Positions 1 to 6,900 of a DNA stretch of 8,139 nt are shown here, piece by piece (the first letter of the stretch is position 1; each line of letters starts with the position of its first letter). Below the pieces are notes generated by a model, which saw only the letters and a list, made by a program, of their open reading frames with translations, made no database searches and was not told the DNA's origin. The translations under genes were made by a program, and so were the position numbers. The DNA comes from Candidatus Kuenenia stuttgartensis. GTDB lineage: Bacteria > Bacteroidota > Bacteroidia > Chitinophagales > Chitinophagaceae. The stretch is from positions 1-8,139 of the forward strand of contig CALQJH020000083.1 in the NCBI GenBank assembly GCA_943330835.2, read 5' to 3'.

Positions 1-2
1 CC

Positions 3-2483
3 AATCAATTCTATTGTATTTTCTCTGATACAACCATATTAATTGATGATGCATCTATTCATCCTTTATCCATCACTGCTAAAAAACAATTTGTATTGTT
101 TGATGAAATTGCGAAAGCAATGTTTGTTATGGATTCATCTGGAAAGAAAGATAAAATAGTTATAACAACAATAGTAGAAAAAGAAAATCTTGTTCCTGTA
201 TATTTTTATGGTCAAACTCAATTGTTCAAATCTTTCCAAAACAGTTATTATTTATTTGCAGATAATCAATGGATAGAAATTTATAAATCGGCACGTCAAA
301 AGATGGGATTGGACTTTGCCGTGTGTAACTATTGCAAAGACCGTGTAGGCAATTATTGGTTTTGTACCGAAAAAGGGGTTTATCAGGTAAATATCAGACA
401 AAATCAATTCGAACATGTTTTTTCCAACAGTCAAATTAATCCGTTTATCAACACTGCAGTAAGGTCCATTTACGTTGAACACAATCAACCGGGGGATAAA
501 AAAATATTTGCCATGGTAAACTTTGGATTAATGTTAAAAGATAAAGAAGAAAAAAGCTTTAAAAATATAAGTGGCACAAACATTTTGAAAAAAAACGACC
601 TGCTTTATATTGCTGGTAATCCACTGTCTATTTGTGATCCTGCTACCGGCAAATTAAAAAAGACAATACATTATTCAGATATCAAAGACATCTGGTCTCT
701 TAGTGATTTTTCTGACAGTTTGTTTTTAATTGGCGGCGGCTCAAATATTGTGAAAAATAATATTCGAACAGGCAAGATAGATGTTATCAGCTATGCTCAA
801 AAAAACATTCCTCAGCCGCAGAATGTGTATCGATTCATTAAAACAAAAGCAAAAGGATGTATTGCTGTGGCGGGAAATGGTATTTATTTTATCAATAATC
901 AATGTGTTGTTTATGATTATTATGGTAAAGAGCAGCAGCAAGCAGATAAGCGTCTACCCTTTACAGGTATATATGATTTTTATGAAGACCATGAAGGTAT
1001 TGCCTGGCTGGCGATGAACGGAGAAGGACTAATCAGATGGAACTGGAATAAACCACATCCAATGGCAGCCGAAAATTTCAAAAAGTTTACTGTAGAAAAC
1101 GGATTACCCGACAATATCTTATACCGCATTGAAGAAGACAATAACAATAATTTGTGGATCAGCAGTTATGGTGGCTTGGTGAAATTCAATACAAAAAACT
1201 ATTCTACAAAAATATACCATACAAAAGATGGTCTTGCCAATGCTGAATTTAATCGTATTTCTTCTTTTAAAGACGCTCAGGGTTGGATGTATTTTGGAGG
1301 ACAGAACGGCATCGATCTTTTTGATCCTGTAAAATTGAATGCCAATATAAAAGAAACATTTGTTTCCTTTCAAATGGTTGGCATATCAAAGTTTTCTTCT
1401 GCAAATGATACCATTGTAGATATATCAAAAGAACTGAGAGACCAAAAAAAAATCGTATTGAATGTGGGAGATAAATTCTTATCCGTATCTTTTTCATTAC
1501 TGGATTATCAAAACCGTCCACATCGTTATGCATATCGGATTGATGGTATGGATAATGACTGGAACTATCTGAATGAAGAGGTGATTCGTATAAGCGGTTT
1601 GCCTTATGGTATATTGAAGTTGCATATCAAAGCACAGCTGGAATCGGGAAATTGGAATACGCAAGAGATACTGATTCCTGTAACTGTATTAAAACCTTTT
1701 TATCTGAAAACCTGGTTTTATGTTTCCATGTTTTTTATTTTGATATTCTTTTTTATGCTGATTTACTTGTTGCGAGTGAACAAACTGGAAAAAGACAAAT
1801 CAAGACTAGAGTCGCTTGTTCAAAAAAGAACCAACAGTTTATCCGAAGCATTGGAGGAAAGAGAAATGTTATTGAAAGAAATACATCACCGAGTGAAAAA
1901 CAATTTGCAGGTCATCACCGGTTTGTTGCAATTGCAAAAAGAAGAATTGAAAGACCAGCATGTCATAGATGCATTCAATGAAGGTCAAAGTCGTGTCAGC
2001 AGCATTGCATTAATTCATCAAAATTTATATCAGAACAAAGATCTTGGCAATATCGAATTCAAATCCTTTTTACGTGATCTTTTCGGTCAGGTTTCAGAAT
2101 TGTATGAAAACGAAAATAGAAAAATTGCGTTGACTTTAAATCTTGATGAATCATACATTGATATTGACACCGCGGTGCCTTTAGGGTTGATCGTAAACGA
2201 ACTACTGACCAATTCTTATAAATATGCTTTTGCAAATCAGAAAAATGCCATAGTTGATATTTCCTTAGTTGAAAAGGAAAAAGGGAAATATATAATGACT
2301 TATCACGATAATGGACCCGGCATTAAAGAAGTTCAAGACTTCAACCATGCAAAAACACTTGGCATCAATTTGATTGGCGGATTGGCAAAGCAACTTTCGG
2401 GAAAGGCCGAGTATGTTTTTGAAAAAGGCAGCAAATTCATCATTCAATTCAAAGACAGCAGCATCAGGAAAATGGAAAACTAA
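3..2483 (+). CDS. Sensor histidine kinase, Reg_prop/Y_Y_Y/HisKA_2 type (5' partial)
   Basis: Membrane sensor kinase that would sense an extracytoplasmic signal through a beta-propeller and phosphorylate a response regulator. The frame is open from base 3 with no stop, so the gene starts left of the window; the TTG at 96 is internal. Reg_prop-like propeller blades are visible, for example DRVGNYWFC (near 340-365), DHEGIAWLAMNGEGLIRWN (near 990-1050) and NNNNLWISSYGGLVKFN (near 1140-1190). A Y_Y_Y-type Ig-like domain follows (about 1480-1665; YAYRIDGMDNDWNYL), then one membrane helix (about 1713-1778) and a short coiled coil. The HisKA_2 box is EIHHRVKNNLQVI, with adjacent histidines at 1884 and 1887; the second is the likelier phospho-acceptor. 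ATPase motifs are the N-box NELLTNSYKYAF (from 2196), G1 DNGPGI (2307) and G2 GINLIGG (2361). All catalytic motifs look intact. The likely partner is the LytTR regulator at 2769, a common pairing in Bacteroidota. The ligand is unknown. Confidence 0.93.
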   Translation, partial: NQFYCIFSDTTILIDDASIHPLSITAKKQFVLFDEIAKAMFVMDSSGKKDKIVITTIVEKENLVPVYFYGQTQLFKSFQNSYYLFADNQWIEIYKSARQKMGLDFAVCNYCKDRVGNYWFCTEKGVYQVNIRQNQFEHVFSNSQINPFINTAVRSIYVEHNQPGDKKIFAMVNFGLMLKDKEEKSFKNISGTNILKKNDLLYIAGNPLSICDPATGKLKKTIHYSDIKDIWSLSDFSDSLFLIGGGSNIVKNNIRTGKIDVISYAQKNIPQPQNVYRFIKTKAKGCIAVAGNGIYFINNQCVVYDYYGKEQQQADKRLPFTGIYDFYEDHEGIAWLAMNGEGLIRWNWNKPHPMAAENFKKFTVENGLPDNILYRIEEDNNNNLWISSYGGLVKFNTKNYSTKIYHTKDGLANAEFNRISSFKDAQGWMYFGGQNGIDLFDPVKLNANIKETFVSFQMVGISKFSSANDTIVDISKELRDQKKIVLNVGDKFLSVSFSLLDYQNRPHRYAYRIDGMDNDWNYLNEEVIRISGLPYGILKLHIKAQLESGNWNTQEILIPVTVLKPFYLKTWFYVSMFFILIFFFMLIYLLRVNKLEKDKSRLESLVQKRTNSLSEALEEREMLLKEIHHRVKNNLQVITGLLQLQKEELKDQHVIDAFNEGQSRVSSIALIHQNLYQNKDLGNIEFKSFLRDLFGQVSELYENENRKIALTLNLDESYIDIDTAVPLGLIVNELLTNSYKYAFANQKNAIVDISLVEKEKGKYIMTYHDNGPGIKEVQDFNHAKTLGINLIGGLAKQLSGKAEYVFEKGSKFIIQFKDSSIRKMEN

Positions 2484-2559
2484 AAATGCTTCATCCCTGA
2501 AAATGGCAGGTTCGTCCCAAAAAATTGTTTATTTAAAATATTTACTATTTCTTTGATAG

Positions 2560-2763
2560 GTGTCACTGTTCAACATTAATCAAATACCGGAAAAAAAAGA
2601 GTCCGCAACAACCTTAGAATGTAAGATATGCAAGGGCGTGATGCAGGAGTTGCCGAAATCTTTTTCGTCAAAACTGCTGGGTGTTTTCAATAGTAATCTG
2701 AAAAACACCAAACGCTACCAGTGCGAAGAATGTAAAAAAGAACTGTTCATTAGAGAAAGATAA
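2560..2763 (+). CDS. Small zinc-ribbon-like protein, function unknown
   Basis: A 67-residue protein that I do not recognise as a named family. It has two CxxC knuckles, C21-K-I-C24 and C55-E-E-C58, separated by 30 residues, which is the layout of a small zinc ribbon. The linker is basic with a short hydrophobic patch (SSKLLGVFN). There is no signal peptide or membrane segment, so it is probably cytoplasmic. An in-frame TAG immediately precedes the GTG at 2560. The only downstream ATG (2641) would remove the first CxxC, so GTG is the best start despite no clear ribosome binding site. It lies 76 nt after the kinase stop and 5 nt before the response regulator start, which suggests co-transcription and translational coupling with the regulator. 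A role as an accessory to the signalling pair is inference from position only. Confidence 0.68.
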   Translation: MSLFNINQIPEKKESATTLECKICKGVMQELPKSFSSKLLGVFNSNLKNTKRYQCEECKKELFIRER

Positions 2764-2768
2764 AGTTT

Positions 2769-3500
2769 ATGCAGAGAGTAAAAATTGCTGTTGTAGAAGA
2801 TGAGATGATTATAGCTGCGACAATTATTAGTACACTGAAAAAATTGAATTATTCAGTAGCCGAACCGGCTTCCAATTATGCAGCTGCATTGGAAATGATT
2901 GAAAAAGAGCAGCCGCATTTATTGTTGCTTGATATTAATCTGGGTGGTCAAAAAGATGGAATTGATGTAGCAGAATATGTAAGAGCCAATTATAACCTTC
3001 CTATTATTTTTTTAACGGCGAACAGCGATATCGCAACAGTGCAACGGGCCAAATTAGTAAAGCCCAACGCCTATCTATTGAAACCATTTACAAAAGATGA
3101 TTTATTTGCCTCGATAGAAATTGCCATTTCAAACTATTATGAAAACAACGACAACACAGTAAGAAAAGAAAATATAATCATTAAATCCGGGTATGATTAT
3201 GTCAATATGAAAATCAACGATATTGTATTTATCGAAAGCAATGACAATTATGTTTCCGTACAACTCATTACCGGAAAGTCATTTCTAACGAGGTCAACAC
3301 TTTCGGAAATGCTGCAGAAACTGCCTGAAGATGATTTTACAAGAATCAATCGTTCGGTGATAGTTAATCATTCCTATATCAAAAAAATTGAAACAGATCA
3401 GATTACGCTTCTTGAAACTAAATTCTCAATTACTGCCAAGTCGAAACAGGAGTTGTTGGAGAAAATGGAGCCCCCTCGGTCACCCAAAGGGAGAAGTTGA
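2769..3500 (+). CDS. LytTR-family response regulator
   Basis: A 243-residue DNA-binding response regulator. The receiver domain (about residues 4-122) has the acidic pocket E10-D11, the phospho-acceptor D55 in LLLLDINL, T83 in FLTANS and K105 in LLKPF, so all key receiver residues are present. A LytTR DNA-binding domain follows (about 135-232), with the typical stretches DIVFIESNDNYVSV and FTRINRSVIVNHSYIKKIE. It is the expected output partner of the upstream HisKA_2 kinase and sits 5 nt after the small zinc-ribbon gene. The ATG at 2769 has only a weak purine-rich leader, as is usual in this phylum. The last ten residues (EPPRSPKGRS) are unlike a LytTR end and appear to be read from a GC-rich repeat-like sequence at the 3' end. 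LytTR regulators usually bind direct repeats in promoters; the targets here are unknown. Confidence 0.93.
   Translation: MQRVKIAVVEDEMIIAATIISTLKKLNYSVAEPASNYAAALEMIEKEQPHLLLLDINLGGQKDGIDVAEYVRANYNLPIIFLTANSDIATVQRAKLVKPNAYLLKPFTKDDLFASIEIAISNYYENNDNTVRKENIIIKSGYDYVNMKINDIVFIESNDNYVSVQLITGKSFLTRSTLSEMLQKLPEDDFTRINRSVIVNHSYIKKIETDQITLLETKFSITAKSKQELLEKMEPPRSPKGRS
3470..3500. repeat. GC-rich REP-like sequence forming the regulator's C-terminal tail
   Basis: A C/G-rich stretch (CCCCCTCGGTCACCC then AAAGGG) in an otherwise A/T-rich gene. It lies beyond the end of the LytTR domain and supplies the tail EPPRSPKGRS and the stop codon. It resembles GC-rich dispersed sequences found at gene ends in some Bacteroidota genomes; that comparison is from memory, and copy number cannot be judged from one window. 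Confidence 0.35.
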
Positions 3501-3503
3501 GTT

Positions 3504-3526
3504 ATGAAGGTCTCCGAGATATTCAT
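3504..3526. terminator. Imperfect hairpin after the response regulator gene
   Basis: An inverted repeat three bases after the regulator stop: arms ATGAA (3504-3508) with TTCAT (3522-3526) and TCTC (3511-3514) with GAGA (3516-3519), with one two-base mismatch and a one-base loop. There is no T run, so it is not a textbook intrinsic terminator. It may instead be part of a dispersed palindromic element, of which a second copy starts near 3604. Confidence 0.35.
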
Positions 3527-3640
3527 AAGAACTTTGCTGGTTGAAAGGTTTAAATCATTTCATTGGTTTAACGGTTTAATTCGCTTCGCTGATTGATGCA
3601 TACGAAGGTCTCTGACCGACTTACGATAAACTTTCCGTTA
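3506..3640. repeat. Two diverged copies of a palindromic element (GAAGGTCTCYGA)
   Basis: GAAGGTCTCCGA at 3506-3517 recurs as GAAGGTCTCTGA at 3604-3615, 98 nt apart, with 11 of 12 bases identical. Each copy is followed some 14-20 nt later by AACTTT (3530-3535 and 3629-3634). The second copy contains the small palindrome GGTC-TCT-GACC. The pattern suggests a repeated intergenic element that has decayed. Confidence 0.45.
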
Positions 3641-3642
3641 GC

Positions 3643-3714
3643 ATCATTACCAAATTAACTCATCTCCAAATTTTCAAATCATCACCAAATTAACCCATCA
3701 TCAAATCATCAAAT
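3643..3714. repeat. Degenerate 35-bp tandem repeat rich in CAAAT and CATC
   Basis: Copy 1 (3643-3677) and copy 2 (from 3678) match at 29 of 35 positions by hand alignment. Both contain an identical ACCAAATTAAC (3649-3659 and 3684-3694). Within the units the words CAAAT and ATCATC recur. No spacer/repeat organisation of the CRISPR kind is present. Confidence 0.6.
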
Positions 3715-3838
3715 GACAAACGCTTTTCAGAATTAATCCAACCTTTTGAACCCATTTATCTTTTGAAACACCAAACACCAAACAACTTCCCACTTCGGGC
3801 CCCCTTCATCCCAAACTTCACCCCTTTCACCCCATTTA

Positions 3839-3870
3839 TTTGTGCACATTTTTTTTTTGATATACTCTTG
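3839..3870 (+). promoter_or_regulatory. Bacteroidota-type promoter of the adhesin gene, with T10 in the spacer
   Basis: A TTTG (3839-3842) lies 20 nt upstream of TACTCTTG (3863-3870). The Bacteroidota consensus is TTTG at -33 and TAnnTTTG at -7 with a spacer of about 19-21 nt, so only one base differs. Transcription would start a few bases after 3870, giving a leader of about 60 nt to the ATG at 3935. The spacer contains ten consecutive T (3849-3858). An imperfect inverted repeat (3872-3890, GTCT/AGAC plus T/A pairs) overlaps the predicted start. Confidence 0.55.
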
Positions 3871-3934
3871 CGTCTCTTTTAAAAAAAGACTCAAGAAGTT
3901 TAAAAAGTTCAAATAAATCAAAAATCAAAAAAAA

Positions 3935-6900
3935 ATGAAAAAGTTCTACCTGTTACTAACACTTATCGTAATTACAACCATTCAAGTGGCAAATGCACAA
4001 GCGCCTCAGGGAATTCCTTACCAGGCAGTGGCAAGAAACAATGCCGGCAACCTTATTAAAAACCAACCCATCTCCTTGCGTTTCAGCATACACGACGGAA
4101 GCGCAAGTGGTGCTGTTGTTTACTCAGAAACCCATGCGGTAACTACCGATGCATTGGGTTTGTTTAGTGTAAACATTGGTGGTGGAACTTCATCAGGAAC
4201 ATTAGCCGATGTAAACTGGGGTTCAGGAGCCAAATTTACACAGGTAGAATTGGACGTAACCGGTGGAACTAATTTTGCTGATATGGGCACCACGCAAATG
4301 ATGAGTGTGCCTTATGCTTTGTATGCGGGTAGCAGTGCGGCTGCACCTTCTGTGTTTCAAACAACCGCAGCTGATCCTAATAATATTTCTAACGTTAACT
4401 CTGGTAATGTAGGTATTGGCACTGATGCACCAACTGAAAAATTGGATGTGGTCGGTAACGCAAAAGTATCCGGCAAATTATCAGCCAATGGAGGAATAGC
4501 CAATGGAACAAATTCAACCGCTTTGGGTTATGGAACTATTGCTAATGGCTATGCTTCAACTGCAACAGGAATATACACTAAAACCTATAGTGAAGCTACA
4601 ACCGCTATGGGTGGAGAAACTATTGCTTCTGCTAGCTGTGCAACTGCAATGGGGCTAAAATCGATAGCTTATGGAGTAGCTTCTACCGCTATGGGATTTT
4701 CAACTACAGCTGGTGGATATTTTACCACTGCAATGGGCAATCGTACAACATCAAAATCATTTGCAGAAACTTCTATTGGAACTAATAATACCGATTATAC
4801 ACCCAACTCAACCTATAGTTATGATGCAGCAGATCGATTGTTTGTAATTGGTAATGGTGCCGATGAGAACAACAAAAGCGATGCGATGATTGTGTTGAAA
4901 AATGGTAACACTACCATTAACGGAGACGTAACTGCCAATTCAATTAAAATACCAAATGGCACAAATACAGAATTTTTAATGGCCGATGGTACAACTTCAG
5001 TAGGTCCAGATTTGACAGGATATGCAACAACAGATGCATTAAATAATATTGCTTATGTGCTTAATTCAAACTTAGATGCTGAAATTGCAAGAGCACAAAC
5101 TGCTGAGTATGGATTATCAACACAATTAGATGATGAAGTTGTAAGAGCAACAACTGCTGAGGTTGATTTATCAAATCAGATATCAAACATTCAATCAAAT
5201 TTTGTTACAACATCATCAGATCCTAATAATATTTCTAACGTTAACTCTGGAAATGTAGGTATTGGTACCGATTTGCCTTCTGAAAAATTAGATGTGAATG
5301 GTAATGTAAAAGTAAGAGGAACAATCATTGCAGGAGAATATTCAAGTGCTACTGGCATCAACTCTTTTTCTATGGGTAGCAGCACAATAGCTAGTGGTGA
5401 TTACTCAACAGCAATGGGATATGGTACGGTTGCTAGCGGAGGCGAGGCTACGGTGTTTGGCGTTTCAAGTACAGCAAGTGGCCTACATTCATTAGCTACA
5501 GGATACGGAACACAAGCTAGCGGTACGCAGTCAACTACAATGGGTGGAGGTACTCTTGCAAGTGGAGTAAGATCAACAGCAATGGGATTTAGCTCGAATG
5601 CCAGTGGTGATGCTTCAGTGGCTATGGGTACAGGTACCACAGCAAGGTCTGTTTCCGAAATTGCTGTGGGTATGTATAATACAGACTATCAACCATCTTC
5701 AACAGAAGGTTATGTTGCTTCAGACCGTTTATTTGTAATCGGTAATGGAACTGATGCTAACAACAAAAGCGATGCAATGGTAGTATTGAAAAATGGTAAT
5801 ACAACCATTAATGGAGACGTAACAGCCAATTCAATTAAAATTCCAAATGGTACAAATACAGAATTTTTAATGGCTGATGGTACTACCTCTGCAGGAACGG
5901 TGGCAACCACAATGGGATCAATTGGTGATTCGCCTTCAGCTAATGGAGGAACTATAACTTCAGGTGTATTAAATTTAACCCCTGCTGATGCCAATAATGC
6001 TGGTATAGTAACTACAGGCGACCAAACTTTTGAGGGAGTTAAAACGTTTTCTAAAGATGCCAAAATTAATGGAATTACAGTGGGTGCAGGTGGAGGAGGC
6101 ACTTCTCAGTATAATGTAGCAATTGGTTATACAGCACTTCTTAATAATACAACGGGATATGGAAATACAGCACTTGGCGCTTCTGCTCTTAGATTAAATA
6201 TTGGAGGTGTTGAGAATACAGCAGTTGGTAATGGAGCTCTTCCAATAAATACTTCAGGTTATAGAAATACAGTAATTGGTTCATCAGCGCAGCGTGAAAA
6301 TACCAATGGATATGAGAACACAGCAACTGGTTTTAATGCTATTATGCTTAATACCAGTGGTAATAATAACACTGCAAATGGTAGCTATTCATTATTGACC
6401 AACACCACGGGTTCAAATAATTCAGCATTCGGAGATAGAGCAGACGTAGCTACCGGTGATTTATCAAATGCAACAGCCATAGGTAGTGGAGCCATAGTAA
6501 ATGCCAGCAATAAAATTCAATTGGGTAATACTAATGTTACTGCTGTAAACACAAGCGGTACTTATACAGGTGCTGGGTTTGTAAAAGATGGCGGTACGTC
6601 ATCACAATATTTAATGGCGGATGGAAGTGTAACAACAGGACAAGTTTACACTATAGGCCTATGGCCAGAGTTAGGCGGATATGTGTTCAGAATTTCTGCA
6701 GATGGAAAACATGGCTTAGTCGCTGAAACTGTTGATCAATCAGTTTCCAGTAGCTGGTATTCTGCGGAAGATGTTATAAGCAATCCTACGAAGCATAGTT
6801 CAGCTGGAGCGAAATTTATGGACTGGCGTTTGCCAACAAAATATGAGTTTATGGAAATTTACACGCAAAGATTGGATATAGGCGGTTTTACTATTACCTA

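Larger units (their letters stand above)
3501..3934. other. 434-bp repeat-rich intergenic region
   Basis: No protein gene is credible here; the open frame on the minus strand at 3733-3921 is low-complexity and matches nothing recognisable. In order the region holds a palindromic element and its diverged second copy (3504-3640), a 35-bp degenerate tandem repeat (3643-3714), a C-rich, G-poor stretch (about 3760-3840, only four G in 81 nt), a promoter candidate with a T10 run (3839-3870), and an A-rich leader ending in nine A at the ATG of the next gene. It separates the signalling operon from the adhesin gene. Confidence 0.7.

Noticed and set aside
96..98. TTG as the start of the sensor kinase
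   Set aside because: The same frame stays open to base 3 with protein-like sequence, so TTG at 96 is an internal Leu codon and the gene is cut by the window edge.
1652..1981. 109-codon + strand frame overlapping the kinase domain
   Set aside because: It is an out-of-frame shadow of the intact HisKA_2 kinase coding sequence.
3643..3714. Possible CRISPR array
   Set aside because: Only two degenerate units lie back to back with no unique spacers and no cas gene nearby.
5191..6102. Long open frames on the minus strand inside the fibre gene (5191-5385, 5401-5640, 5710-6102)
   Set aside because: They lie antisense to a clear repeat-bearing gene, are rich in Pro/Val/Ala from its codon pattern, and resemble no known protein.
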